A stretch of DNA of 64,000 bases from Streptomyces sp. NBC_00247. GTDB lineage: Bacteria; Actinomycetota; Actinomycetes; Streptomycetales; Streptomycetaceae. This document shows, in pieces, positions 35,122-44,642 of the stretch; the first letter of the stretch is position 1; each line of letters opens with the position of its first letter. The DNA is taken from positions 1,984,001 through 2,048,000 of the forward strand of contig NZ_CP108093.1 in the NCBI RefSeq assembly GCF_036188265.1. Direction: 5' to 3'. The position numbers were made by a program, and so were the translations under genes. The notes under the pieces are model-generated. The model did no database searches. It had not been told where the DNA came from and saw nothing but the letters and a program-made list of their open reading frames with translations.

Positions 35122-35610
35122 ATGCGGACCGACGAGGATGCCGCGCTGCACGCCTTCGTGGAGAGCCGGCGCACCGCGCTGTTCCGCAGCGCCTACCTGC
35201 TGTGCGGCGACCGCCACGAGGCCGAGGACCTGGTGCAGACGGCGCTCGTGAAGGTGGTGGTCGGCGGCCGGCGGCACGGGCGGCTCGACGACATCGAGGC
35301 GTACGCGCGCAAGACGCTGGTCAACACCTTCATCGCGTCCCGACGCAGGTTCTGGCGGCGGGAGCAGCCCTTCGGCGAGCTGCCCGACCGCGCGGCCGGC
35401 CACGAGGACAGCGACACCGGCCTCCAGGTGCGGGCGGCGCTCGCCGGGCTCACGGCCAAGCAGCGCGCGGTTCTGGTCCTGCGGTACTGGGAGGACCTGA
35501 GCGTCGAGGCCACGGCGGACCTGCTCGGAATGCGGCAGAACACGGTCAAGAGCCACACGGCTCGGGGATTGGCGGCGCTGCGCGCCGGGATGACGGAGGA
35601 ATTGGTGTGA
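35122..35610 (+). CDS. ECF sigma factor, SigE-like family
   Basis: 162 residues: region 2 (FRSAYLLCGDRHEAEDLVQTALVKVV) and region 4 (LAGLTAKQRAVLVLRYWEDLSVEATADLLGMRQNTVKSHTARGLAALRAGM). This is the short SigE-family ECF type abundant in streptomycetes. It directs RNA polymerase to a small regulon. The ATG at 35122 is preceded by GGGGCGGG. The downstream gene overlaps its stop by four bases, as with sigma/anti-sigma pairs. Confidence 0.92.
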   Translation: MRTDEDAALHAFVESRRTALFRSAYLLCGDRHEAEDLVQTALVKVVVGGRRHGRLDDIEAYARKTLVNTFIASRRRFWRREQPFGELPDRAAGHEDSDTGLQVRAALAGLTAKQRAVLVLRYWEDLSVEATADLLGMRQNTVKSHTARGLAALRAGMTEELV

Positions 35611-36383
35611 GCGACGACGTGAGGAAGTTGCTGGAACGGGCCGCGCTGGACGCCGGCCGGCCGGTGCTGTCGACGGAGGCGGTGTACGCGGGAGCGGCCC
35701 GGGTGCGGTTCCGGCGGCGTGCCGCGGTCGCGTGCGCGGCGCTGGCGGTCGTGGCGGCGGGGGCGGTCGCGGTGCCCCGGCTGAAGCAGGACCCCTCGCT
35801 GGACCGGATCTCGGTCGCGGCGTCCACCGGCACCGCCGGGGCGGACAAGGCGAGCCGGGTCGCCGCCCTGCTGCCCGCGGGGGTCGGCAGGCTGGAAGAG
35901 GTCTCGTTCGCGGTGCTCATCAAGCACGTGAAGCCGGGCGAGGGAAAGCGGGACCACCTCGGTCCGCTGGACGGGGAGTACGCGGTCCACCGGGACGGCG
36001 GGGTCGGTTACCTGGCGTTCGAGGTCAGGAGCGCGAAGGAGGTCGCGGCGAAGAGCGGCGACCGGGTGCCGGTCGCGGACCAGGACCTGTGCGAGGCCGA
36101 GGGCAAGGAGCCGCCGCGGGTCGACTGTGTGCGCGAGGTGCTGCCGGACGGACGGACCCTCACCACCTGGAGCGACGCCATGGACTACGGGGACGGGACG
36201 CCCCAGTGGGGTCCGGAGATCGACGGGCGGCTGACCCTGGAGGACGGCAGCGTGCTGGTGCTCCGTTCCAGCACGGGGTTCGAGGCCAAGGGGGCGCAGG
36301 GGCCGCTGCTGAAGACCCCGCCGCTGAACAGCGCCCAGGTTCGTGACCTGCTGACCCGGCCGGAGCTGCTGCCGGCGAAGTGA
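35607..36383 (+). CDS. membrane-anchored partner of the ECF sigma (candidate anti-sigma)
   Basis: 258 residues from a GTG that overlaps the sigma stop (GTGA). A short cytosolic N-terminus with DVRKLLERAALDAGRPVL is followed by one transmembrane helix (about 38-57) and an extracytoplasmic domain with two Cys (DQDLCEAEGKEPPRVDCVREVL). This is the topology of many SigE-family anti-sigma or sensor partners, though no ZAS zinc motif (HxxxCxxC) is present. The function is inferred from position and topology. Confidence 0.75.
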   Translation: MSDDVRKLLERAALDAGRPVLSTEAVYAGAARVRFRRRAAVACAALAVVAAGAVAVPRLKQDPSLDRISVAASTGTAGADKASRVAALLPAGVGRLEEVSFAVLIKHVKPGEGKRDHLGPLDGEYAVHRDGGVGYLAFEVRSAKEVAAKSGDRVPVADQDLCEAEGKEPPRVDCVREVLPDGRTLTTWSDAMDYGDGTPQWGPEIDGRLTLEDGSVLVLRSSTGFEAKGAQGPLLKTPPLNSAQVRDLLTRPELLPAK

Positions 36384-36394
36384 CGCGGACGACG

Positions 36395-36430
36395 CGGGGC
36401 GGTGGAGACCGGAGAGTCTCCACCGCCCCG
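36395..36430. terminator. bidirectional terminator
   Basis: Perfect 15-bp stem (36395-36409 with 36416-36430) and 6-base loop, 12 bases after the stop of the sigma partner and 13 bases from the stop of the convergent ATPase. Confidence 0.88.
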
Positions 36431-36442
36431 TATCCGCGTCCG

Positions 36443-37200
<758 letters not shown>

Positions 37201-37204
<4 letters not shown>

Positions 37205-38142
37205 GCGACGCCTCCCTTGGGACGGCTCAGCGTCAGCATGTTGGCCTTGATCTTCTGGAACGGGGTGGGCGGAAGACTGCGGCTCGACCCGCGCGCGAAG
37301 CGGCGCTCCAGGTAGTACTGGCCGACGCTCAGCACCGAGGTCGCCACCATGTACCAGACGGCCGCCAGGAACAGCATCTCGACGGTGGCGCCGGAGGACT
37401 GGGAGACGTTCTGGGTGGAGCGCAGCAGTTCGCCGTACTGGACGGCGACCGCGAGCGAGGAGGTCTTGAGCATGTTGATGACCTCGTTGCCCGTGGGCGG
37501 CACGATGACGCGCATCGCCTGCGGGACGACGATCCGGCGCAGCGTCCTGCCGTGGGTCATGCCGAGCGCGTGCGCCGCCTCGGTCTGGCCCTCGTCGACG
37601 GACTGGAGGCCGGCCCGGCAGATCTCCGCCATGTAGGCGGCCTCGTTGAGTCCGAGGCCGAGCAGGGCGCAGAGGAACGGGGTCATGAAGTTCGACCACT
37701 CGTCCCGGTAGATCGGCCCGAGGTCGATGTACTTGAAGACGAGGCCGAGGTTGAACCAGACGAGCAGCTGTACGTAGACCGGGGTGCCGCGGAAGAACCA
37801 GATGTAGCCCCAGGCGACGGACGAGGTCACCGGGTTCTTGGAGAGCCGCATCACCGCGAGCACCACGCCGAGGACGATGCCGATCGTCATGGCCAGCAGG
37901 GTGATGACGACGGTGTTCCTGACCCCGTCGAGGATCTGGTCGTTGAAGAAGTAGTCGGGTATCGCGCCCCAGTTGATGTCGCCCTGGGAGAACGCGTAGA
38001 CCAGCGAGGCGAGCAGGCCGAGCACCACGATCGCGGCGAGGTACCGGCCGTAGTGGCGTACCGGGACGGCCCTGATCGGCTCGGGCCCGTCGGCCGGGGC
38101 CGGCGGGGTCTTTGCCGGCCCGGGGGTGTCGATGTCAGTCAC
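37201..38142 (-). CDS. polar amino-acid ABC transporter permease
   Basis: 313 residues from a GTG. A Pro-rich cytosolic N-terminus precedes about five to six membrane helices. The conserved permease loop [50 protein letters not shown] is the EAA motif that docks on the ATPase. Only one permease is encoded, so it should form a homodimer, as in the HisMQ-like single-permease systems. It lies 29 bases after the binding-protein stop. Confidence 0.95.
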
Positions 38143-38171
38143 TGGTGATGCCTTTCAGCGCCGGGTTCCCG

Positions 38172-39140
38172 TCAGACCCCGCCGTTGATCTTGGCCTCGG
38201 TGACCGCGCCCGCGTCCACGCCCCACTTGGTGATGACCTTCTGGTACTCGCCGTTCTTGATGATCGCGTCCAGCGCCGCCTGAATGGCCTTGGTGAGCTC
38301 GTCGTTGCCCTTGGCGACGGCGATGCCGTACGGGGCCGCCTCGACCTGCTCGCCGACGAGCTGGAAGTCGTTGCCGCCGCCGGAGGTCTTGACCGCGTAG
38401 GCGGCGACCGGGAAGTCGGAGGAGCCGGCGTCGGCGCCGCCGGCGCGCAGCCGGGTCTGGGCCTCCAGGTCGTTGTCGAACGCCTCGATGGAGATCTTGC
38501 CCTTGCTGCCGCACTTGGCGCTCTCGGCCTTGGCGAGGTCGTGGGAGACCGTGCCGCGCTGCACGACCATCTTCTTGCCGCAGAGGTCGGCCCAGGTGGC
38601 GATGCCCTTGTCGTCGCCCTTCTTGGTGTAGATGGAGACGCCGGCGGTGAAGTAGTCGATGAAGTCGACGCCTTCGCCGACCTTCTTCTTCGTCTCGGGG
38701 TCGACACCGTCCTGGCGGTTCTTGGTGTCGGTCATGGCCGACATGGCCAGGTCGTAGCGGTCCGAGCGCAGGCCCGTGAGCAGGGTGTCGAAGGTGCCGT
38801 TCTCGAAGACGAACTTCACCCCGAGCTGCTTGCCCAGGGCGTCGCCCAGGTCGGGGTCGATGCCGATGGTCTTGCCGTCCTTGCCCTTGAACTCGACCGG
38901 CGGGTAGGCGATGTCGGAACCGACCTTGATCTCGCCCTTGTCGCGGATCGCCTGGGGAAGGAGGTCGGCGAGCGGGGCGGACGCGGTGGTGGCGGACGCG
39001 GAGGTCTCCGCTTCCGCCGACTTGGCGGTGTCGGTCTGGTCGCCGCAGCCGGTCAGGATCAGCGCGCCGGCGACCGCGAGGGAGCTCACCGCTGCCAGAC
39101 GGGACATGGCGGGCGTACAGCGGATGGTGCGAGCGGTCAT
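38172..39140 (-). CDS. polar amino-acid-binding lipoprotein
   Basis: 322 residues. The signal ends in lipobox LTGC (Cys32), so the mature protein is membrane-anchored outside. The family 3 periplasmic-binding fold is clear: KGEIKVGSDIAYPPVEFKGKDGKTIGIDPDLGDALGKQLGVKF and the DLAMSAMTDTKNRQ motif. Its ligand is likely a polar amino acid such as glutamine or glutamate; exact specificity cannot be read off. GGAGG precedes ATG 39140. It is the first gene of the operon, and a promoter-like TTGACA lies about 130 bases upstream. Confidence 0.95.
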   Translation of the reverse strand: MTARTIRCTPAMSRLAAVSSLAVAGALILTGCGDQTDTAKSAEAETSASATTASAPLADLLPQAIRDKGEIKVGSDIAYPPVEFKGKDGKTIGIDPDLGDALGKQLGVKFVFENGTFDTLLTGLRSDRYDLAMSAMTDTKNRQDGVDPETKKKVGEGVDFIDYFTAGVSIYTKKGDDKGIATWADLCGKKMVVQRGTVSHDLAKAESAKCGSKGKISIEAFDNDLEAQTRLRAGGADAGSSDFPVAAYAVKTSGGGNDFQLVGEQVEAAPYGIAVAKGNDELTKAIQAALDAIIKNGEYQKVITKWGVDAGAVTEAKINGGV

Positions 39141-39244
39141 GGTCGGAGTCCTCCGGCGGTGAGGGAGCGTCAAAAAAAGGGGTGCGCACGAACGCGTCTT
39201 CGAGTCCCGACACCCCGAGCGATTAGGGCATCTTGCCATCCGGA

Positions 39245-39274
39245 ATAGCCCATTCAGGGGTCCAGCCATGTCAA
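39245..39274 (-). promoter_or_regulatory. candidate promoter of the amino-acid ABC operon
   Basis: Minus-strand TTGACA (complement of 39269-39274), 18-base spacer, GGCTAT (complement of 39245-39250); the -10 is weak. It leaves a leader of about 100 bases. Nothing else definable is visible in the 553-base gap 39141-39694. Confidence 0.4.
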
Positions 39275-39694
39275 AATCGGGTAACGGGCGACCCCCGAAT
39301 CCCCACAGGCCGGGACAGTGAGCCCGGACCATCTGTGGGAATTTCACCTCTCGACCGGAGAATCTCCGGGACGGCCGGATCGACCCGACGACTCGTGTGC
39401 CGTACAACGGAATTGCCGTCGCCGGCCTGTGCCGGGCGGACTTGTCACGCCATTCGCCCATGAGTCGTGTCACCCGGTCGAAAGAGACTCGTCCGTGGCG
39501 GGCTCGGTCCGGTAAGAAAGACCTTTACACCCCTCATCCGGGGACCAGGACGCGTGTGCGGCGCGTCCGCGCGTGCGAACCCTCCCCGCCGAGGCGGTCC
39601 AACCGCCGGCGCGGGGACGTACGCGGTGCCCACCCACCCCTCCTCACCAGGAGCGGCAACCCTCAGACGAAGAAGACTTAAGGGGTCAGACAGC

Positions 39695-40924
39695 ATGGCA
39701 GCGGAGATCGTCAATCCTCTCAATCACAGCACCACCGGCAGCCGGGCCGCAGAATCGAACGTGGCCGACGAGCCCTTCGATCCGGCCTTCGCGCTCCACC
39801 GCGGCGGGAAGATGGCCGTGCAGGCCACCGTTCCGATCCGCGACAAGGACGACCTGTCCCTCGCCTACACGCCGGGCGTCGCCAAGGTGTGCAGCGCCAT
39901 CGCGGAGAACCCGGAGCTCGTCCACGACTACACCTGGAAGTCGCAGGTCGTGGCCGTCGTCACGGACGGCACCGCCGTCCTCGGCCTCGGGGACATCGGC
40001 CCCGAGGCGTCCCTCCCGGTGATGGAGGGCAAGGCCATTCTCTTCAAGCAGTTCGGCGGAGTGGACGCGGTGCCGATCGCGCTCGCCACCACCGACGCGG
40101 ACGAGATCGTGGAGACCGTCGTCCGGCTCGCGCCCTCCTTCGGCGGGATCAACCTGGAGGACATCTCGGCGCCCCGCTGCTTCGAAATCGAGCGCAAGCT
40201 CCAGGAGCGGCTGGACATCCCGGTCTTCCACGACGACCAGCACGGCACCGCCGTGGTGACGCTGGCGGCCCTGCGCAACGCGGCGAAGCTGTCCGGCCGG
40301 ACCCTGGGCGACCTGCGCGGGGTCATCTCGGGTGCGGGCGCGGCCGGTGTCGCCATCGCGAAGTTCCTGCTGGAGGCGGGCATCGGCGACATCGCCGTCG
40401 CCGACCGCAAGGGCATCGTCAGCCGGGACCGCGAGGACCTCACCGACGTCAAGCGGGAGCTGGCCGGCATCACCAACAAGGCGGGTGTCTCCGGCCCGTT
40501 GGAGGCCGCGCTGGCCGGCGCGGACCTCTTCATCGGCGTCTCCGGCGGTACGGTCCCCGAGCCGGCCGTCGCCTCGATGGCCCCGGGCGCGTACGTCTTC
40601 GCCATGGCCAACCCGAACCCCGAGGTGCACCCCGACATCGCGCACAAGTACGCGTCGGTCGTGGCCACCGGGCGCTCCGACTACCCGAACCAGATCAACA
40701 ACGTGCTGGCGTTCCCCGGCATCTTCGCGGGCGCGCTCCAGGTCCGGGCGTCCCGGATCACCGAGGGCATGAAGATCGCCGCGGCGAACGCGCTGGCCGA
40801 CGTGGTCGGCGACGAGTTGGCCGCGGACTACGTCATCCCGTCGCCGTTCGACGAGAGGGTCGCCCCGGCGGTGACGGCCGCGGTCGCCGCCGCCGCACGG
40901 GCCGAGGGCGTCGCCCGGCGCTGA
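39695..40924 (+). CDS. malic enzyme (malate dehydrogenase, decarboxylating)
   Basis: 409 residues of the short bacterial malic enzyme type. The malate site is seen in [20 protein letters not shown] and [12 protein letters not shown] (metal ligands), the nucleotide site in [21 protein letters not shown], and the [14 protein letters not shown] motif near the end. It converts malate to pyruvate and CO2 while reducing NAD(P); the cofactor cannot be fixed from the motif alone. AAGGGG precedes ATG 39695. It links the TCA cycle to pyruvate and lipid precursors. Confidence 0.95.
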   Translation: MAAEIVNPLNHSTTGSRAAESNVADEPFDPAFALHRGGKMAVQATVPIRDKDDLSLAYTPGVAKVCSAIAENPELVHDYTWKSQVVAVVTDGTAVLGLGDIGPEASLPVMEGKAILFKQFGGVDAVPIALATTDADEIVETVVRLAPSFGGINLEDISAPRCFEIERKLQERLDIPVFHDDQHGTAVVTLAALRNAAKLSGRTLGDLRGVISGAGAAGVAIAKFLLEAGIGDIAVADRKGIVSRDREDLTDVKRELAGITNKAGVSGPLEAALAGADLFIGVSGGTVPEPAVASMAPGAYVFAMANPNPEVHPDIAHKYASVVATGRSDYPNQINNVLAFPGIFAGALQVRASRITEGMKIAAANALADVVGDELAADYVIPSPFDERVAPAVTAAVAAAARAEGVARR

Positions 40925-40989
40925 CGCCCGCGCCGGGCACCCCCACCGGTACGGAGAACGCACGCGCACCGGCACCCTCGGGTGCCGGA

Positions 40990-41023
40990 AACCCCGCTCC
41001 CCGCCATGCGCAGGAGCGGGGTT
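40990..41023 (+). terminator. terminator after malic enzyme
   Basis: 11-bp stem (40990-41000 with 41013-41023), 12-base loop, 65 bases after the stop. Confidence 0.7.
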
Positions 41024-41034
41024 CGTGCGTCCGG

Positions 41035-41095
41035 GGCCGTAGGCCGTGTCCGGCAGTTCCCTCCGGGCGGGCGTGGTCCGGCACGGCCTACGGCC
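41035..41095. terminator. second hairpin facing the prenyltransferase
   Basis: An 18-bp stem with one bulged T (41035-41053 with 41078-41095) and 24-base loop, five bases from the stop of the convergent prenyl synthase gene. Confidence 0.75.
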
Positions 41096-41099
41096 GAAC

Positions 41100-42143
41100 T
41101 CAGTGGCTGCGGCGGGTGACGAACTCCGCCAGGGAGAGCAGGTCCCCGGCCGCCGCGAGGTCGGGCACCGCGCGGGAGAGGTGGTGGACCGCCCGGGCCA
41201 TCCGGTCGGCCGCCGTGACCTGGGCCCAGTCGCGTCCGCCGGCCCGCTCCACGGCGTCGGCGGCCCTGCGCACGTCGTCCGGCGCGCCGAGCGGGCCTTC
41301 GTAGAGCGCGGCGAGGTCGGCGGCGGCCGGGGTGCCCGAGGTGAGCGCGGCCACCACGGGCAGGGACTTCTTGTGTGCGGTGAGGTCGGCGCCGACCGGT
41401 TTTCCGGTACGTGCCGGATCGCCCCAGATGCCGATCAGGTCGTCGATGAGCTGGAAGGAGAGTCCGGCCTCCCGGCCGAAGCCGTCCATCGCGCCCACCG
41501 ACCGGTCCGAGGCGCCGGCGTAGAGGGCGCCCACGGCGCAGGCACAGCCGAGCAGCGCGCCGGTCTTGGCCATGGCCATGGTGAGGCACTCGTCGAGGCT
41601 GACGTCCCGGGGGCCGCGTTCCTCGAAGGCGCAGTCGGCCTGCTGGCCGGCGCAGAGCTCGATGACGCAGGAGGTGATCCTCGCCGAGGCTTGGGCCGAG
41701 GCGGGGTGGTCGTCGTCGGCGAGGAGCCGCAGGGCGAGCGCCAGCATGGCGTCGCCGGTGATGACGGCGTCCGGGACGCCGAAGACCGCCCAGGCGGTGG
41801 GCCGGTGGCGGCGGGTGGCGTCCTCGTCGATGACGTCGTCGTGGAGCAGGGTGAAGTTGTGCACGAGTTCGACGGCCACGGCGGCGCGCAGCGCTTTCTC
41901 CGGGTCGCCGCCCAGCGCGCGGGCCGCCGCCAGCACCAGGGCGGGTCTGATGGCCTTGCCGGCCGGGCCCGGGGCGGGATTCCCCTCGGCGTCCGCCCAG
42001 CCGAAGTGGTACGTCGCCACCCGGCGCATCCCGCCGGGCAGCGACGCCACCGCGGCGCGCAGATGCGGGTCGACGAGAGCCCGGGTCCGCTCCAGGAGCG
42101 CCGCGGCCTCGTGGCCCTCGGTCGCGGCGTCCGTACTCGTCAT
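41100..42143 (-). CDS. polyprenyl diphosphate synthase, probable encapsulin cargo
   Basis: 347 residues of the trans-isoprenyl diphosphate synthase fold. The first aspartate-rich motif is LLHDDVIDEDATRRHRPT (Asp102, Asp103, Asp106) and the second is QLIDDLIGIWGDP, where DDxxG replaces the usual DDxxD, as often in actinobacterial homologues. It should condense isopentenyl diphosphate with an allylic primer; the chain length is not predictable. It lies downstream of the encapsulin shell gene on the same strand. AGGGAG sits 14 bases before ATG 42143; GTG codons at 42149 and 42155 are close alternatives. The frame also stays open further upstream through a Pro/Arg-rich stretch, so a longer disordered N-terminus is possible. 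Confidence 0.9.
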   Translation of the reverse strand: MTSTDAATEGHEAAALLERTRALVDPHLRAAVASLPGGMRRVATYHFGWADAEGNPAPGPAGKAIRPALVLAAARALGGDPEKALRAAVAVELVHNFTLLHDDVIDEDATRRHRPTAWAVFGVPDAVITGDAMLALALRLLADDDHPASAQASARITSCVIELCAGQQADCAFEERGPRDVSLDECLTMAMAKTGALLGCACAVGALYAGASDRSVGAMDGFGREAGLSFQLIDDLIGIWGDPARTGKPVGADLTAHKKSLPVVAALTSGTPAAADLAALYEGPLGAPDDVRRAADAVERAGGRDWAQVTAADRMARAVHHLSRAVPDLAAAGDLLSLAEFVTRRSH

Positions 42144-42164
42144 GGTCACGGTCACTCCCTCTGT

Positions 42165-42472
42165 CGCCGGTGAGCCCCCGGTCCGGTTCGTCGCGGGCCG
42201 GGGGCACGGGTCGTACGGGCGGTGCGGTGGTACGGCGGTGATACGGGGCACCCGTCGGGCGCGCACGGGCGACCGGCGGGCGCACGGGCGCCGGACGGGC
42301 GACGGGCCCGGAGGCCGGGCACGGGCGCCGGGGGTCGGGCGGGCGCGGGCGCCGGGGGTCGGGCACCCAGCCGGCGCCCGCTCCCGTGCCCGGCCCCCGT
42401 GCCCCCGCCCCGGACCCGTCGCCCGCCCGTGGGTCACCCCGTGAGGTCGCTGCGCGCCCCGCGGGCCGGCCC
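42165..42472. repeat. extremely GC-rich low-complexity stretch between shell and cargo genes
   Basis: Words such as CGGGCGCCGGGGGTCGGGC occur twice about 22 bases apart (near 42326 and 42348), with many GGGCG/CCCGC inversions able to form stable stems. On the minus strand it stays open in the prenyl synthase frame and would encode a Pro/Ala/Arg-rich tail. It is either untranslated spacer or part of an extended cargo N-terminus. Confidence 0.5.
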
Positions 42473-43879
42473 TCAGTGCCAGCGGCTGACCTCGACGTTC
42501 TCCAGGATCCCGAGGGCGTCGGGAACCAGGACGGCCGCGGAGTAGTAGGCCGTGACCAGGTACGAGATGATCGCCTGCTCGTCGATGCCCATGAAACGGA
42601 CGGAGAGGCTCGGCTCGATCTCGTCCGGGATGCCGGTCTGCTGGAGGCCGATGACGCCCTGCTCGGACTCGCCGGTCCTCATGCAGATGATCGAGGTGGT
42701 GCGGGCCTCGGTGATCGGGATCTTGTTCGACGGGAAGATCGGCACCCCGCGCCAGGCCGGTACGTGCTGTCCGCCGACGTCCACGCTCTCCGGGACCAGT
42801 CCGAGCCGGTTGCACTCGCGGCCGAAGGCGGCGATGGCGCGGGGGTGGGCGAGGAAGAGCTTCGATCCGCGCCGCCGGGAGAGGAGTTCGTCCATGTCGT
42901 CGGGGCTGGGCACACCGGCGTGCGGCTGGAGCCGCTGGCCGTAGTCGCAGTTGTTGAGGAGGCCGAACTCCCGGCTGTTGATGAGTTCGTGCTCCTGGCG
43001 CTCACGGAGCGCCTCGACCGTGAGCCGCAACTGCTGCTCGGTCTGGTTCATCGGTTGGTTGTACAGGTCGGCTACACGGCTGTGCACCTTCAGTACGGTC
43101 TGGGCGACGCTGAGTTCGTACTCGCGTGGCGACGCGTCGTAGTCCACGAAGGTGTGCGGGACGAGTGCTTCCCCGACGTGGCCGGCGGAGAGGTCGATCG
43201 CCGCCTCGCCGTACTTGTTCGTCCGCTGCTGCGGGATGGCGAGCAGCCCGGCGAGGTGGTCGCGGAGGGTACCGACCCGCTCGGCGAGGTTGAGTACGTC
43301 GGCGCGGCTCAGCGTCAGCAGGGTGCAGGCGGTGGCCGCGCGGGTGGTGTACTCCCACTGCGCGTCGCCCTCCACCAGGGAGTGGTCTCCGAAGTACGAA
43401 CCGTCCGCGAGGACTCCGAGCACCGTCTCGTCCCCGTAGGGGCCCGTGCCGATCTTCTCCACCCGGCCGTGGGCCAGCAGGTAGACCCGGTCCGCCGCGT
43501 CCCCCGAGGCGGCGATGACCTCCCCGGCGGCCACGTCGCGCTGTTCGCAGCGCCGGGCCAGTTCGGCGAGCGCCTCCTCGTCCGCGTAGTCGCGGAGCGC
43601 GGGCAGTTCGCCGAGCTCGGCGGGGATGACCGCGACCCGGTCGCCGGTCTGCACGAAGGTCACCCGGCCGTCTCCCACCGAGTAGCTGAGCCGACGGTTC
43701 ACCCGGTACGTACCGCCCTGTACCTGCACCCACGGCAGCATCTTCAGCAGCCACCGGGAGGTGATCTCCTGCATCTGCGGCGCGGACTTGGTGGTCGTCG
43801 CGAGGTTCCTCGCAGCGGCAGTGCCGAGACTCTGCTGCGGCGTGCCCTGCGTGTCGCGAACCTCTTCACCAACGGACAT
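42473..43879 (-). CDS. Family 2B encapsulin shell protein (EshA-like)
   Basis: 468 residues, matching EshA in size. An N-terminal arm (1-60, Gln/Ala-rich, [25 protein letters not shown]) is followed by a cyclic-nucleotide-binding-like domain (about 85-215), with phosphate cassette near 162-183 reading [20 protein letters not shown]. The remaining 250 residues ([48 protein letters not shown], and [22 protein letters not shown]) are the HK97-fold shell part. Family 2B encapsulins are self-assembling compartments that package terpene-related enzymes; the neighbour is a polyprenyl synthase. The cassette lacks the canonical phosphate-binding Arg. AGAGGA precedes ATG 43879. Confidence 0.9.
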   Translation of the reverse strand: MSVGEEVRDTQGTPQQSLGTAAARNLATTTKSAPQMQEITSRWLLKMLPWVQVQGGTYRVNRRLSYSVGDGRVTFVQTGDRVAVIPAELGELPALRDYADEEALAELARRCEQRDVAAGEVIAASGDAADRVYLLAHGRVEKIGTGPYGDETVLGVLADGSYFGDHSLVEGDAQWEYTTRAATACTLLTLSRADVLNLAERVGTLRDHLAGLLAIPQQRTNKYGEAAIDLSAGHVGEALVPHTFVDYDASPREYELSVAQTVLKVHSRVADLYNQPMNQTEQQLRLTVEALRERQEHELINSREFGLLNNCDYGQRLQPHAGVPSPDDMDELLSRRRGSKLFLAHPRAIAAFGRECNRLGLVPESVDVGGQHVPAWRGVPIFPSNKIPITEARTTSIICMRTGESEQGVIGLQQTGIPDEIEPSLSVRFMGIDEQAIISYLVTAYYSAAVLVPDALGILENVEVSRWH

Positions 43880-44021
43880 CTGACGGGTCCTCTCGATCAT
43901 GGGCTGAGCTGCGTGAAGAAGCCTTTCAGCACGGAGTGTCGCTACGCCATTACACAAAAGAGTGCGACTAAAAGGGGTGCGGGCGGGGCAGCACGGTCCC
44001 GCGATGCCTGCCGAGGCCGAT

Positions 44022-44044
44022 AACTTGCATCTCAAATACCAGTT
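44022..44044. promoter_or_regulatory. NsrR operator of nsrR
   Basis: The 23-base site starts AACTTGCATCTC and ends ATACCAGTT; it matches the type of NsrR sites described before nsrR and hmpA genes of Streptomyces. A TATCTA -10 follows at 44044-44049, 10 bases before the ATG, so bound NsrR would block transcription. Confidence 0.8.
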
Positions 44045-44059
44045 ATCTAGGGTGCTCCC

Positions 44060-44509
44060 ATGCGGCTGACGAGATTCACCGACGTGGCGCTGCGGGTGCT
44101 GATGCGCCTCGCCGTCACGAAGAACGGCGAGGCGCCGACCACCCGCGAGGTGGCGTCGGTCATGCGGGTGCCCTACACCCACACCGCCAAGGTGGTCGCC
44201 CGGCTCCAGCACCTCGGCCTGGTCGAGGCGCGCCGGGGACGCGGCGGCGGGCTCGCCCTCACCGGAGCCGGCCGCACCGCCTCGGTCGGCGGGCTCGTCC
44301 GCGAACTCGAAGGCGCGGGCGACGTGGTGGAGTGCGAGGGGGACACCCCCTGCCCGCTGCTCGCCGCCTGCCGGCTGCGCGGCGCCCTGCGCCGGGCCCA
44401 GGAGGCGTTCTTCACGGAGCTCGACCCCCTCACCGTCACCGATCTCGTCGCCTCGCCCACCGGGCCGCTGCTCATCGGCCTCGGCGCCGGCCCCGCGGAC
44501 ACCGGCTGA
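44060..44509 (+). CDS. nsrR: NsrR, nitric-oxide-sensing [Fe-S] repressor
   Basis: 149 residues of the Rrf2 family: winged helix ([62 protein letters not shown]) and the cluster loop [16 protein letters not shown] with Cys92, Cys98 and Cys104 as [4Fe-4S] ligands. NO damages the cluster and releases repression. Its own operator lies directly upstream and a similar site precedes hmpA, so this forms a complete NO detoxification unit. The -10 is only 10 bases before the ATG, giving a near-leaderless mRNA. Confidence 0.95.
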   Translation: MRLTRFTDVALRVLMRLAVTKNGEAPTTREVASVMRVPYTHTAKVVARLQHLGLVEARRGRGGGLALTGAGRTASVGGLVRELEGAGDVVECEGDTPCPLLAACRLRGALRRAQEAFFTELDPLTVTDLVASPTGPLLIGLGAGPADTG

Positions 44510-44600
44510 ACGGCGCCCGGAGCGCACGGACGGCGCGGACCGCACCACCCCGGCCGGGTACGCGCCCTCGTGGGCCGCACCGGATTCACCCGTACCAAGA

Positions 44601-44623
44601 AATACGCATCTCGCATACCAATT
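44601..44623. promoter_or_regulatory. NsrR operator of hmpA
   Basis: Begins AATACGCATCTC and ends ATACCAATT, 17 of 23 positions identical to the nsrR site, 20 bases before the hmpA start. Confidence 0.8.
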
Positions 44624-44642
44624 CAACGTCCGAGGAGTCCCG

